A stretch of 64,000 nt of DNA from Diplolepis rosae (Eukaryota > Arthropoda > Insecta > Hymenoptera > Diplolepididae): NCBI GenBank assembly GCA_030998225.1, contig JAPYXD010000680.1, positions 8,742,001-8,806,000 on the forward strand, in the 5' to 3' direction. The notes beneath the pieces are model-generated. The model did not search any database. It saw only the letters and a program-made list of their open reading frames with translations, and had not been told where the DNA came from. Shown here in pieces: positions 36,101 to 45,149 of this stretch (within the stretch, counting starts at the first letter, position 1; each line of letters opens with the position of its first letter). The translations under genes and the position numbers were made by a program.

Positions 36101-38825
36101 GACTTGGCTGTCCGTGTCGATCGGGTGAGGAATCTTTTTGTTCCTCCCCTGGTTGGCGCGGCCATTCAGCCTGCCCAACGGGCGTGTGTCCGCGGATGGG
36201 AGTCCCAGGCGAACGGATGACGGAAGAGTCGTACGCGACTTTAAGCTGGAACCAACTGCTCGTCAAGTTTAAAGCCGAAAGGCGGTTCGGCGGACGGTGA
36301 ATTGGATCAAGAGAGGGGGTTTTTTGGTTTTAACAGGTATGCCTAGACCCGTCCTAGGAGAGTCCTGTACAACGTCTATAAAAGATTTCGCCATTTTTCC
36401 TTCTCACCAAAAAAAAAAAAAAAGTATAAAGTGTGAAATTGCGTTACCGGAAAAATAATTGCGACCAACGGAAAACTGCATTGTGTAAATACTTTTCTAT
36501 ATTATGTATTCAATAATTATTGAAAGGGCATGCCATTTTTTACCGACTTGGATCGTTTCGTACCAGACTTAGAGCACTACTAGCAGTAACAGAGGTTATA
36601 CTGTCGCATAGCATATGTTGCTACTATCTTAAGGTTTCTTTGTACACATGTTAAGGGTAATTTCGAAAAAGAGATAAAAAATTACGAGAATAATTTTTAG
36701 ATGTATAAGCTTAGATGAATAAGAAGGAAAAATTTATAAAACACAAGTTTTAATGGTTATTGAACTCATCTTAGATATTTTTGCGATTTCACAAGCATGA
36801 AGGCAAGCATGACTGGAACTTTTCCCAATCTCAGTGGGATTCTTACCGCATATACCAATAAAATCTATAACTATCACTGTAATCATTACTGAACTGAATT
36901 CTAGAAAATTTCCCGAACTCCACCGCAATTTCTACTGTTGTTAAGGGTGGAATTCTCCCCGTACATAAAGCCGTAAGGTTTCAAAGACTACTACTGTAAT
37001 TTGTGCTGCACTGATTTCTGGAATTTTCAATAGATTCTCAATAAGAATATTACTGCACAGTTCGCGAGTTTTTACTTAACTATTCTTAATTCTTCTACAA
37101 AAAGTTCTATAATATTTCTAAACGAGTAAGTCCATAATTTCTAAGGAATTTTATATCCTCAATTTCGAAACAAATTCGAGAATTTCTCAAGAAATTTTTT
37201 TTTCCGTGTACCTGAATTCAAGTGATCGACTCTTTTACTGAGAAAAAATCCTGGGTATATTGACGTGATATATGTAGTTGAAAATGTCCTTAACTACCCA
37301 ATGGGCACACGATATTAGAAACGTTTATGTTACATTCTACAAACGTTTTAGGAACATGCCAATGTCCAATGCCCGAAAGACGTTCTTAGAACGTTTTTGA
37401 AACGTCTTTCGAACATTGGACATTGGGATGTTCCTAGAACGTTTGTAGAATGTTACATAAACGTTTCTAATGTTGTGTGCCCATTGGGTACTTTTTGTGG
37501 TTGAATTAAAGCAATGGTTGACCTATCAATGTAGGTACTAAAAGTGGTCGCCGTGACTAAGTAATATCATCACAGCGACTATGAAATGTTGTCACAGTCA
37601 CTATATGTAAGTGTCAACTGTAAAGTTTTGTAAAATCAAATGCATAAAATCACTACGTGGAACATTGTATTTTTCATAGGACCTCTTTTGAAAATCTGTT
37701 TGTCGGCATCTGTAGAGCGGGTTGAAACTTTAAAAGTAGTAGCATTTAAAATCACAGTTTCGACCCGCTGGACACATCAAATCAAATTCTCGAAAGAGTT
37801 GCTATCAGTTGCTATGAAAAATAATATGCATTACTCGAAACAATACGCAGCGGATTCAACAAGTGTGAAGTTTGCTGCACTGGTTATAGCGACTACGTTA
37901 TTCTAGCCATGAGAACTCAATGTTTCAAGTTCTTATAGCTGCACTGGGGGAAAAAACATTCAACGTTGCACTGACGGTAGAGCCAACGTAAAATTACCCA
38001 AAAATGATCATCTGTGGCAATATTAGCGATTGTTCTTTTTAGTTCTTTTGTTTCCCTAATAAATGTTTTCCTAATTATATATTGGTATTTATGTAAATTG
38101 CGCCATCGTGTAATATTTTCGAATCACACGGCGTTCCAGCGTTAACATTCCCGGTGAATTGACGGGGCTGACATAGCTGGATTAACGTGAGTTTTCAACG
38201 CTACATTGGCGGTGGCGCCAATGCTCCTTCCCGTCAATGCAACGGGATTTTTCGTATAACCTAACGGTTTTTTTTTCCCAGTGTGGGTTTAAGAGTTAAA
38301 GACAATTTCAACGATGTTAACTAGTCGCCACGGCCAGGTATTCAGAATATGACTACCATGGCTACAAATCATGTTACTGTTGTCATGGGTCAAGTAGCGA
38401 CAACAAGTCTCCATCGTTGCAGTCACTTTTTGTTTCCAACTACATTATTCCTAGTCATTATGACTAGATGCTATTTTTCTCTATTGACCTTATATTTGTT
38501 TTTCTTATTTTTCCTTAAACATCAATATCTTGAAATTTAAACTTACCTGTGTAGTGGATTATCGACACCGCGAATTTTATGGATCCTTTATGAGTTGCCC
38601 TTCTACCACTTTTCCCCTCCAATAACGAATTAGATTCTGTTAAACAGTACAGCATTTAAGCAATGACTTTCACGAAATTTTTGCGTTACAAAAAAATGAT
38701 TAATTGTAATCAAAATATGATAGTAAGAAAAAATTTTGAAAAGATAATATGTAATATTAATCAAATTTAAGACACTTACCTATGCAGACAAAAATGCTTA
38801 TTAGAGCAAGAATAATGATGTTCAT
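15140..38825 (-). CDS. Gene 3: secreted S1 serine protease homologue (293 aa, 5 exons)
   Basis: Exons on the minus strand are 38780-38825, 38547-38636, 25313-25560, 16889-17140 and 15140-15385 (882 nt, stop TAA). Phases are 1, 1, 0, 0 and every junction is GT-AG. Exon 1 encodes MNIIILALISIFVCI, a signal peptide. Exon 3 combines the His and Asp regions that gene 2 splits: VLTAGHKA keeps His57, but HNIALLT has Asn for Asp102. Exon 4 carries the VCNHMY...TQFCG cysteine pair. Exon 5 has GEIGAGLV in place of the GDSGGPL motif (Ser195 to Ile) and a longer C-terminal tail ending FISKIDFPQSD. The IVGG site reads LLEG. A 12.9-kb intron 2, filled with transposons, makes the link between exons 2 and 3 the weakest point; matching phase and paralogue order support it. 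A catalytically dead binding or regulatory role is inferred. Confidence 0.65.
16104..16627. mobile_element. Penelope-like palindromic remnant with 14-bp flanking repeat
   Basis: AATAATAACTAATT occurs at 16104-16117 and again at 16614-16627, like a target duplication. Inside, 16144-16363 and 16398-16617 are 220-bp inverted arms that I read as identical, with a 34-bp spacer containing a small hairpin. Each arm holds a CTGATGA...GAAAC ribozyme-like core. Inverted pseudo-LTR arrangements with hammerhead motifs are known for Penelope-like elements; assignment to that class is inference. No reverse transcriptase remains. It lies in intron 4 of gene 3. Confidence 0.5.
16505..16546 (+). ncRNA. Hammerhead-ribozyme-like motif
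   Basis: Reading 5' to 3': AATCA (stem I), CTGATGA core at 16510-16516, stem II GGCTC/GAGCC around loop CGATCA, GAAAC at 16534-16538, then GTC and TGATT, which pairs with the first AATCA. One extra G lies between CTGATGA and stem II, and stem III would be minimal, so self-cleavage is uncertain. An exact mirror copy lies on the minus strand at 16215-16256. Confidence 0.45.
17363..17760 (-). pseudogene. Mariner transposase fragment
   Basis: On the minus strand, with frameshifts, pieces read as a phenylalanine/aspartate-rich strand followed by GQTVNAAFHLGVMKRLLA and then NWRLLHDNAAAHRST, the second catalytic aspartate region of mariners. The left edge (tgtcccaaaagttcctagac) looks like a mariner terminus. 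No N-terminal half or partner terminus is present. Confidence 0.5.
17757..19612. mobile_element. Fold-back element interrupted by a DD41D transposon
   Basis: Sequence at 17757-18060 (acaaaaaagtaaatgct... tgctgctttgcagcaact) recurs inverted at 19400-19612 (agttgctgctaagcagca ... cattttcttttttgc). The DD41D element at 18091-19393 lies between the halves. No coding sequence of its own is visible. Confidence 0.45.
18091..19393 (+). mobile_element. DD41D ('rosa'-type) Tc1/mariner element, nearly full length
   Basis: The 1303-bp element is bounded by TA (18089-18090, 19394-19395) and inverted ends aagggttttccaatrgrgac. The transposase starts at 18203 (MVKFMNQQRLEIIENYY) and reaches GGHMTDIEFHS before the stop near 19285. 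Catalytic signature: IIFSDEAHFW (first D), WFQQDG (second D) and CDLTPLDFF (third D), with 41 residues between the last two. Lesions: a one-base deletion near 18525 (shown by the copy at 30329-31626) and TGG to TGA at about 19048. Otherwise the frame is intact, suggesting a recent insertion. Assignment to the DD41D group rests on the spacing and family knowledge. Confidence 0.8.
19640..20052. other. No feature recognised
   Basis: AT-rich intergenic or intronic sequence within intron 3-4 territory of the array. I see no open frame, terminus or repeat that I can support. Confidence 0.2.
20065..20401 (+). mobile_element. 5'-truncated R1-clade 3' end with 12-bp target duplication
   Basis: The segment matches 35975-36260 of the larger R1-clade copy (shared gtcattcgt, gggcggacttggctgtcc, ggaagagtc and gcgactttaaactgga). 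It ends in an A-rich tail (caaaaaacaacaaaaccaaa). AACATGCTATTG occurs immediately before (20053-20064) and after it (20402-20413), so this is a genuine reverse-transcribed insertion. Open frames over it are 3' UTR, not genes. Confidence 0.75.
20414..21368. other. AT-rich interval, nothing supported
   Basis: The 20580-20680 part (actcgag repeats, gacgtcacc) is locally GC-richer; the remainder has only short AT-driven frames. No splice-consistent exon of the protease family was found here. Confidence 0.2.
21369..22378 (+). mobile_element. Tc1-like DD34E element, internally deleted
   Basis: Inverted ends (cagtctgttcaacaagaacg and its partner ending aacagact) are bounded by TA. They include a 25-bp block, ttttcgaaaactattagaga-type, shared by both ends. 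Frames read a paired-like HTH (SYTAAAKYIKKSKSFVKKWV at 21596), RGKSRAT, then VIFSDEASFW with the first aspartate at about 21970, and finally SPDANPIENVW with the catalytic glutamate near 22080. The segment carrying the second aspartate is deleted and frames shift at about 21895 and 22040. Non-autonomous. Confidence 0.75.
22385..23350 (+). repeat. Dispersed AT-rich repeat, copy 2
   Basis: Second copy of the block at 1385-2110, with the same order of landmarks (ttggttttatg, gagtcaggaaag, aaagtgtctgtctg, aaaatatgtgg, gagatatttggaagaa). It begins next to the Tc1-like element's right end. No conserved coding frame. Confidence 0.45.
23927..24973. mobile_element. TTAA-flanked fold-back element (1047 bp)
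   Basis: TTAA at 23923-23926 and 24974-24977 bounds ends ccttctgcctacctaa and ttaggcaggcagaggg (inverted). Nearly the whole element folds back: 24230-24498 pairs with 24535-24800 (tcaggagtgaaat.. against ..atttcactcctga). The minus-strand frame at 23956-24147 that looks like a signal peptide is part of the arm and is not a supported exon. It lies in intron 3 of gene 3. Confidence 0.65.
25637..26699. mobile_element. Fold-back element with Tc1-type ends, TA-flanked
   Basis: The left end cagtacggtcggaaagt and the right end atcggtactg are bounded by TA. Arms at about 25841-26100 and 26430-26690 are inverted copies (gaattgtgggaccacctg against caggtggtcccacaattc). The element ends only 76 bp upstream of the exon 3 acceptor of gene 3, so the branch-point region of that intron is squeezed against it. 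Confidence 0.55.
27001..28594. mobile_element. Compound fold-back element with nested insertion
   Basis: Outer inverted ends ccaagcaacagggaattt are at 27001 and 28594, with similarity extending about 185 bp. Inner arms at 27589-27905 and 27940-28258 are long inverted copies around a 35-bp centre. Asymmetry on the left is explained by an inserted piece at 27187-27581 related to the element at 56892-58068. No transposase is present. It lies in intron 2 of gene 3. Confidence 0.6.
27187..27581 (+). mobile_element. Partial copy of the TGTGCC/GGCACA element
   Basis: Aligns with 56988-58068 (gaattgtgtgcattggcaca, tttttatgcgtaca, cggccattttgatttt, gcgcatgcg, gaggcaca). It lacks the first 96 bp of that copy and does not contain the palindrome nested there. 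It ends GAGGCACA followed by TA. Confidence 0.55.
28640..29740. other. No feature recognised
   Basis: AT-rich intron 2 sequence of gene 3 with short unsupported frames only. Confidence 0.2.
29745..31795 (-). pseudogene. Pseudogene of an arthropod multicopy uncharacterised protein family, split by a transposon
   Basis: Minus-strand pieces: 31640-31795 (YYYDAEDWRLLIYSSKRSTK then AALLYNTN) and 29905-30310 (YVLIPLAHSTVMYEKY, then GQQSGFTKNPCYLYLWDSRN, KTKWPTRASFAPG, and HPLHMKLGLMKQFVKALDKT). After a stop, frame-shifted remnants continue to about 29745 (a DGPQIRT-like motif, then NFLGN). From memory these motifs typify a large family of unannotated arthropod proteins of unknown function that occur in many genomic copies. 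The DD41D element at 30329-31626 inserted between the NTN codons and YVLIPLA; excision of it with one TA restores the frame. No introns are evident, so it may itself be a mobile or retroposed sequence. Confidence 0.5.
30329..31626 (-). mobile_element. DD41D ('rosa'-type) element, decayed copy
   Basis: A 1298-bp element with the same inverted ends as 18091-19393 and TA on both sides (30327-30328, 31627-31628). Minus-strand segments 31198-31449, 30790-30996 and 30435-30782 cover the transposase, broken by a deletion near residue 15, several stops (for example TGG to TAA near 31200) and frameshifts. The third catalytic residue reads TPLN instead of TPLD, so even a repaired frame lacks the DD41D triad. 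Confidence 0.8.
33497..34016 (+). pseudogene. R1-clade ORF1 (Gag-like) remnant
   Basis: The start MDISKKTMGKEDLDASSGAE at 33497 is followed by a frameshift into KGEIEKLARALSVIQQVMLR near 33590, a coiled-coil-like stretch. Another frame (33681-33950) is rich in Lys and Pro. After a jump, RDLDETVEKEGVVSALC at 33953-34005 matches the conserved end of R1-type ORF1. The central part is missing. Frameshifts and stops make it non-functional. Confidence 0.55.
34040..36057 (+). pseudogene. R1-clade ORF2 (endonuclease-reverse transcriptase) remnant
   Basis: Only the C-terminal end of the endonuclease remains (GSIIDLTIAAPRL, then ITLSDHRCIEF near 34250). The frame 34259-35041 continues through the linker to TAPGIDRVPNEILKE (34917-34960), then jumps to VCAADDVRILDLRINESL. 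The reverse transcriptase core is therefore deleted except for an ADD relic of the catalytic motif. TGG-to-stop changes occur at 35039 and 35369, and a frameshift lies before 35641. The end holds a degenerate zinc-knuckle region (CYCDFPVDTAEHALFVGAKW, last Cys replaced by Gly). It stops at 36057. Confidence 0.7.
37297..37488. mobile_element. Palindromic MITE, CCCAATGGGCACAC ends
   Basis: The 192-bp sequence is almost fully self-complementary (cccaatgggcacacgata.. against ..tgttgtgtgcccattggg), bounded by TA on each side. Arms are about 93 bp. It lies in intron 2 of gene 3. Confidence 0.65.
37942..38284. mobile_element. MITE with CACTGGG-AAAAA ends
   Basis: Inverted ends cactgggggaaaaaa and ttttttcccagtg, plus subterminal gttgca(c/t)tgacgg on both sides, bound 343 bp with no frame. 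It lies 260 bp from exon 2 of gene 3. Confidence 0.5.
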
Positions 38826-41060
38826 TTTGTCTCGTTTAAAAAAGTTTATTGTGCTCCGTGTTTCTTCGAGAATATAAGAGTAATATCTATTAAAGCATAC
38901 ATGCTCTAGTTGCTTATATCAAAAACACACATACAATTTACAATGGCACACTCATTTATAAATGTTCTCACAGTATCGTTTACTAATGCAACGTAAGTAT
39001 ACAGTAAACACTGGATAGAAGGTTATATAGATGACGTGATTTTATTCTCTGTACCACGTATAACGAAATTAAAATTAAATTAATTTAGGGAACTACTTCA
39101 ATTATGTAACAGATTATGTGTATAAGAAAAAAAAAATCATGATAAGAAGGCTGTTATACAATTAAGAAAAAATTTAGAATTTGCACTCTTTAAATTTGGA
39201 AATGAAAGTATTGTGAAATTTGATTAATCACATGCTAATAACATATCTTCGTAGAATATTCCATTGAGTTTACTTACAAACCATTTAAAACTGAGGCGTC
39301 TAGATCCAAAACCTGCCAAGTCTAAAATATTAGATTTTGAGAAAAATGCAAAGATTGTTTCTCAATTAAATATATACTTGAACATATAAAGAATGTTTAT
39401 AATAGAATATTATCCTACACAAAAATACATCATTTATCATATTCAGATATTTTTCACAGAAGGATTTGAAATTCTTAAATTATTAATTGCTTTGCGCGAT
39501 TTAAGAGTTTGAAATTGTCTATGAGGACAACTGTTGGGAAAGTATGTATCCTATTTGAAACCAAGACTTGTGACCTGATAAAGTAAACAGTGACAAAATT
39601 TCAAATGCAACCACCCTTATTGAAAATATTAACAATACCTATTAAAGTGACAGATGAAAAAGGTCATTGATATTTTTATATTTTCAAATTTTACATTATA
39701 TATTGAATTTCCATTACTAAAAAGATTCAACCCTAAACCTATCTGTTTAGTTTTGAATCGATTTTGAATGAATTTATAATTGAAATTTATTCAAAAATAA
39801 TTACAACCAGTGAGGGTATTAATTTGGATCGTATAATTCCTTCACAGGGACCTTTTATTTTATGAGTTGTAGGGCCATTGGAAGGATACCTTGCTAAATC
39901 CTTGCCAGGAAACCTAACCAGTTCCAAGCATGAAGGAAAAACCAAGCTCTTTAGCAATTTTTTCCAATTAGCGCCCTATAAGTGATAGGGAAAAATGATC
40001 AGGGCTTCACTAGAATCCCCCCAGAATTTTTTCATAGGATTGCACATATTACATTACTTTGTTATTTATTTTATACAAGTCATAGGAGATTTCCCAAAAA
40101 ACATGATTCTTTTTTTTTTTTTAAGCGTCTACTGATTGCTAGCATTACTACTACATTTATTTTTCAAGGAAACTGGTAAACTTGCAGGGTAGTCGTTTTG
40201 CGCACATATTTATATATATTTAAACAAATTTGCTTTTTCTTTCATAAGCCGATTACATAGAAATTGGCTGAGATATAGTAGATTGCGTAACACGTCCTCG
40301 ACTGCCTCCCTCCACATAGGTGATATATGCTGTCCAAGTTTGAAGTTAAATGTAACTGAAAATTTTGTCACAGTTTCGTAATTTTATGATAAATTTTATA
40401 AAAATTCTGTTACAGTTTGACAGTTTTAAGATACATTTTATGAAAATTCAGTTGAGTTTCATAATATTAAGAAAAATCTTAGTAAATTCAGTACATTTTT
40501 CGCAACTTTAAGATACCTTTACTGACAAAAATCATAAATGTCGTGAAATGTTACGTTATCTTTGTAACATAACATTATTGTAAATTTCCGAACATTTCTA
40601 ACAGTATAAACAGAATCCTTGAAAAGGCATGAATAATTCTCCCAACAAAATTAATTAACTAAAACGTATTCCGGCTATTTTCGACATAGAAACTTCGGCT
40701 TTTTAACATATATGTACTTAGCTGTGAAATACTAGTTTAAATGAAGATTGACTTTGATGACTCACCTATAGCAGCAATGCCTGGACCATACCATATATGA
40801 TGCCTCCTTCTTATTGCAAATTTCACTTCCAGACTTTTTTCTTCATATTTTTGAAACTCTACACGGAGAAAAAAATCCAACTATTATAGTAAGCTGAGCT
40901 CTTCCTATTAAAGCTCCGAAATTAATGTGCAAAATTGGTATGAGCTTCTACCAACATTGGCATCAACGTATGCATTTTTAGCATGAAATGTCTTATACCA
41001 TAAAAGAATTAAGCGCATTCTATTATTGCTAGTGTCATATGCTATCAGAGCAATGTATCT
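38826..41060. other. Interval between gene 3 and the next repeats
   Basis: The leader before the gene 3 ATG aligns with that of gene 4 through gatattactcttatat (minus strand, about 38870-38890), suggesting shared promoter sequence. The rest, to 41060, is AT-rich with no supported exon; a ctacacggagaaaaaa terminus at 40859 may be the start of another MITE. Confidence 0.3.
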
Positions 41061-41064
41061 TATC

Positions 41065-41250
41065 AAAATAGCTCAACCTTCATCTTGCTATGGTTGCAAG
41101 GAAACGCATCCTATTTCAGCAAGACTTCTCTTATAACCGAGGAAATACGTTAGGTGTTACGTTCGAGAGTAGGCGTGGCTTAACACCTCGGTTGTAAAAA
41201 ACTCATGCTGGAATAGGAAGAGTTTCTTGCAATCATAGCAAGGCGGATTT
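41065..41250. repeat. Hairpin repeat
   Basis: Left arm (cttgctatggttgcaagg ... cttataaccgagg) is inverted at 41170-41250 (cctcggttgtaaaaa ... cttgcaatcatagcaag). Arms of about 65-80 bp are diverged. Probably the centre of a larger fold-back element beginning at 40859. Confidence 0.45.
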
Positions 41251-41842
41251 CGAGCTATTTTCGCAAGGCATGAAATTTCTAAAAGCATTTTAGAAATTTT
41301 TTTATTTTCTAAAAGCATGAAACTTAGTACTTTCTTAGCATGAAGGGATCCCTGCTTAAAATATATGAATTCTTCACCAAGATAGAAAGAGCGAAACCTG
41401 CTACAAAAGCAAGACTAGATTTCTTGCTACACTGAGAAAAATATATCTTAGTTTCTTCTTTTTTTTAGGCGGAATTGTCCTATGATTTATGGCATTTTAA
41501 CCCCTGAAAATCTTTATAGAACATTTTCCTATTTTTTATCGGACTTTACTGACCGACGGAAATTATGCTATAAAATAGGGGGCTTTTTCCGAAAAAATAT
41601 CATACAATTTCCTACTCAAATGTCTAATTAATACTTTTTCAAAACAGTAAAATATCACTGTTTTGATTCCGGTATTCTTTCTGTTTTTTATCGGAATTTT
41701 TACCGTGATTGGAACACTAAAAAGTTTATATAAATTCATTAGATATTTTCCTCTTTTTTATCGGACTTTTTTGACAATGTTAGTAATTATATTAGTCGAT
41801 TTGAACATTTATGTAGTAAAGCTGAAGAGATCTGAAAATAAT

Positions 41843-41913
41843 TCAGCTCCAAGCTGGGTTCGAACTCGCGCACTCGTGGTCCGTAAGCTAGAACGTAGAC
41901 CGCTGACCTGTGA
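41843..41913 (-). other. tRNA-like sequence (SINE head or tRNA pseudogene)
   Basis: Minus strand contains an A-box-like ggtcagcggtcta and a B-box-like gagttcgaaccc 34 nt apart, the spacing of an RNA polymerase III internal promoter. The T stem and acceptor stem do not pair well, so it is not a functional tRNA gene on this reading. Confidence 0.3.
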
Positions 41914-42375
41914 AATCATTCTAACGGCATTTCGATTATTAGTTTCATGACCCACAGCCTGAGATGCTTCATTTTCTTACGGGTTTTACTTTGAAAAACC
42001 CTGCTGTTGTTGGTGAAATCGTTTCCTAACCATAAAAATACAAATTTTATATTCTAATTGCAGATTGTACATAGCGAATCCAACGGTTTTGCCAAATGAC
42101 TTAATTTAATAACTTAATGACAAGAACAATTAGCAAAATTGTATTATGAAATCGGAAATCCGGAAAAAACACAATACGTTTCGAAACGTTTTTAAGTGTT
42201 TTGTCTTGGAAAACTCGAAAATAAAGCTTAAAATCAATGACAATCGTAACCGATGCGGTTCTCGGATAATAATGTGAAGCGCATCGTTCATTTTTTCATG
42301 ATGTTTCATTAAAAAAAATAATAAGTATTGAAAAACATCAACCATTCCGTAAATATGCAGATGGTCTTTAGTAAT

Positions 42376-43112
42376 TAAAAACTTTATAAAGTCGCGTTTT
42401 TAAATTTAAAATTTTATAAAATTAGTGACTGTTTATGAAGTGAACTTTATAGAAAATTTTATAAAAATTGTCTTTATAAAATGCGTTTTTCTATAAAAAC
42501 ACGAAACTTTATAAAATCACTGACTTTAATAAACTTTTGTCTTTTTATAAAGGCACGATTCTTTATAAAAACTTTTAACTTTGTAAAATTTTTATATGGT
42601 TGACTTAATCGAAAATTGGTATTTTTATAAAGTTTTTATAAAATTACTTTTTATGAACTGTTTAGAATATTTGTAATGTTTGTATCTAGTTTTTTGTAAG
42701 ATTGATTTAATAAAAGCACATGTTTTTTTTATAAAGTCAACATTATAAAAAAATGTATACATTATGAGTATTAATAATGTAATTTTATGATAACTGAATA
42801 AATGTACCAATTTTGAATATAGTAAACCTTATGAACATTTTATACAGTTTTCTGTTTGTATAAAGAACTTTTTTTTATTAAAAGACCAAACTTTATAAAA
42901 TTTTTGTATAGTTGACTTTATGAAAAGTCAGTATTTTGATGAAGATTCGATTTTTTATAAATAATCGCATTTCATAAAAAGACCGGACTCTATAAAAACA
43001 TCTTTAAGTTGACTCCATAGAAAGTCATAAATTTTATGAAGTTTTGTGTTTTCATATAAAGTAGCGTTTTATAAAAAAAATCAAAAATTTATAAATATTT
43101 TTTCACGTTCAC
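42376..43112. repeat. Degenerate TTATAAA-rich array
   Basis: The heptamer-like motif tttataaa (also as ttttataaaa) recurs dozens of times at irregular 20-40 bp spacing over about 740 bp, in both orientations since it is near-palindromic. No exact unit repeats. This looks like an old tandem array or AT-biased expansion inside the larger element. Confidence 0.55.
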
Positions 43113-43265
43113 TTCCTCAAATAGGTACACGTACACATGTACGCTAAGTCACTTTGTGCGCCAAGAATACACTACTACATTCGAGTATGACGCACGTCTG
43201 TATACACACGTACACAAGTACACTGCTCACGCGAGCACGCCGTACACTAGTGCACGGAGTCGCGT
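43113..43265. repeat. GTACAC/CACGTAC-rich alternating tract
   Basis: Multiple tacacgtacac, catgtacgc, gtatacacac and acacaagtacac runs make a purine-pyrimidine alternating patch abutting the AT array, with sharply different composition. Confidence 0.45.
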
Positions 43266-43618
43266 ATAGTTGATGCCATCAGTCCGAAAAAAACCAGTAA
43301 AATCTGCCTTCAACTTGAGGTTTCTATTCCGATAATTTATCGGAAATCTGACGGACCATAGAAAGTCCCATAATTTATCGGAGTTTTTTAGATTCAGTTA
43401 CTGTACATATTTTCTTTAAGTAAGGTAATATTTACGTCAAAATTTGAATAACAACTCTCCTATAAAAAAACGTAAATACTTTCATTTTTTTATCCTCTTA
43501 TTTCACTTTCGCAATAGTATATACTTCATTTCAACTAGCAAACTTTCCTCTTTTCTACCCCCTGAGGTATAATTCCTATAAAAAACAGGAAAAATTCAGA
43601 TATATTTTACTCAGTGTA

Positions 43619-44613
43619 TTATAGTCAGATTTTTTTTCACCGTGTAAACTTCAAGAAAATGCAAGACAAAAAATCGATTTTTTTATTAATCAACACCAGA
43701 CAGTTCCCTTGATTCATAGATTCACTGACTTACACATCTAAATAACATCATTGGTAATTTCGCCTAACTTCATATTTTTACATTCTCATCACACATGGAA
43801 AGGTGTTAGATATATTTTTTATTAAATATACAAAAAGATAAGAAATAGAATTGATCAATTCTTTATTGTTAATTAAATTCATATTCTTTACAATGCCGTT
43901 TAGTTTTATTGAAGATATAATCCTAAACTTGATAGCAAATAATTATTCCAACGATGGAATATCGGCTACTGCACTTGCGTTATTGTCAGAACACCATCCG
44001 CAATGGTAGCACGAATTTCATTAAGTACAAAATCATCGATATTTTTTATAAATAATGTGTATTGTTGTTCAATAATCAGAAATTTAATTTATATACGTAT
44101 AATAGCTTACAACCAATTTTTCGATTTTGAGGCATTTGAAACATTATTTTAACAAAGAAACTTTCAATTTAGAGGGGTTATTATAAAAACAGTTGTTGGA
44201 GTCACATCCACTGAGAAATCAGTCAAAACCAAGTAATTGTATAGCTTGAACTCACTCACTAATTGAATTAAGTAAAAAACATATTGCTGGAAATTGAGAG
44301 ACTCAAGAAAAAATTCCTTCTGGAAAAGATTTTTAGCTTTAGAACATTAATTATTAATAGATTTCATACTGTGGTAAACTTGTTTTAACATTGCTTCTTA
44401 CACAATTTTCAAAAATGATAAAAAATGTTATAGCAGTAATTATTAAAAATGATATTTCAACAAGATGGTGCTATGAAAAACAGATTGTCTTTGCTAATTT
44501 AATTATTTTCTTCTTATTCGAATAGATGAAGTCATTTGTGAATTGGTTGAAAACGAAGTTAAGAATTTTACCCAAAAATAGAATCATTAAATGAACCGTT
44601 TTTAAACGTTTAA
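43619..44613. other. No feature recognised
   Basis: AT-rich intergenic sequence downstream of gene 4; no supported exon or terminus. Confidence 0.2.
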
Positions 44614-45113
44614 GGAGGTCCTCGAACCTTCGAGGATTCAAAAAATCGATTTTTTTTGCATATTTCGAATCTAGACGTTACTAGAAATGCGCCCTGTGAA
44701 GGATTTCACCGGATTTTCAAAAGTTTTGGAAAGAGCACGTCTAGAATATTTGAAACATCGGGGATTTCTTGTTCTCTAATTTTTCAGCAGACATATCGCT
44801 AGGTCAGGACACGAGCTTTTTTGAAAAAGTTGTTTTATTTAATTTCTATTGCCCTTTTCAGCTCAGAAAAAAAACGGTCGAAAAATTTTTTTTTTGTTAA
44901 AACGTCTGCCATTTTGGGAGATTTGGATATTTTTCGAAAAGTTTGTGTCCTGACATAGACAACGTGATTTTGAAAAAACAATTGTTTCCACGTAATTTTT
45001 TTATGTCAAAAAAATAAAATACAGAAAACCGTTCCTCAATATCATGTGTAGTTTTTTCGCAAACTATCGTTGAAAATAGGCTTGAAATTTTGGCGCGAAG
45101 GTAGACGACCCCC
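44614..45113. mobile_element. TTAA-flanked MITE (500 bp)
   Basis: TTAA at 44610-44613 and 45114-45117; ends ggaggtcctcgaaccttcg and (minus strand) gggggtcgtctaccttcg are inverted repeats. Non-coding. It lies 33 bp from the stop codon of gene 4, so it may supply part of that gene's 3' UTR. Confidence 0.55.
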
Positions 45114-45149
45114 TTAAATCTCTATTCATGAAGAGCAATTTTTCCTCTA

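Larger units (their letters stand above)
32705..36422 (+). mobile_element. R1-clade non-LTR retrotransposon, internally deleted
   Basis: The target duplication AGTATAAAG(C/T)GTGAA at 32690-32704 and 36423-36437 brackets a 3.7-kb element ending in poly(A) (36409-36422). The 5' region to 33490 is non-coding and GC-rich. ORF1 and ORF2 remnants follow, each with large internal deletions, then a 3' UTR from 36058 that also exists as the truncated copy at 20065-20401. The insertion is not in rDNA. A preserved 5' end together with the deletions suggests it was copied from an already deleted source or decayed in place. Confidence 0.8.
32300..37211. mobile_element. Fold-back MITE hosting an R1-clade insertion
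   Basis: The left end ctacacggaaaaaatttatt at 32300 is inverted at 37190-37211 (tttttccgtgtacc). Similarity continues through cagaaattgaggatat (32339) against atatcctcaatttcg (37151), and patchily for about 200 bp. Removing the retroelement and one 15-bp duplication leaves about 1.2 kb. The CTACACGGARAAA terminus recurs at 40860, 48150 and 60526, so this is a family. Confidence 0.5.
41428..43618. mobile_element. About 2.2-kb element with TACACTGAG inverted ends
   Basis: The left end tacactgagaaaaatatatc is inverted at 43590-43618 (gatatattttactcagtgta), and subterminal sequence (tttttatcggac, ttatcgga) recurs in both halves. The interior holds a tRNA-like stretch, a TTATAAA array and a GTACAC-rich patch. 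No transposase frame. Confidence 0.4.

Noticed and set aside
32705..36422. R1 insertion in 28S rDNA
   Set aside because: No rRNA sequence flanks the element; the duplicated target is AT-rich and lies in a MITE.
41843..41913. Functional tRNA gene
   Set aside because: A- and B-box-like motifs exist, but the T stem and acceptor stem do not pair.
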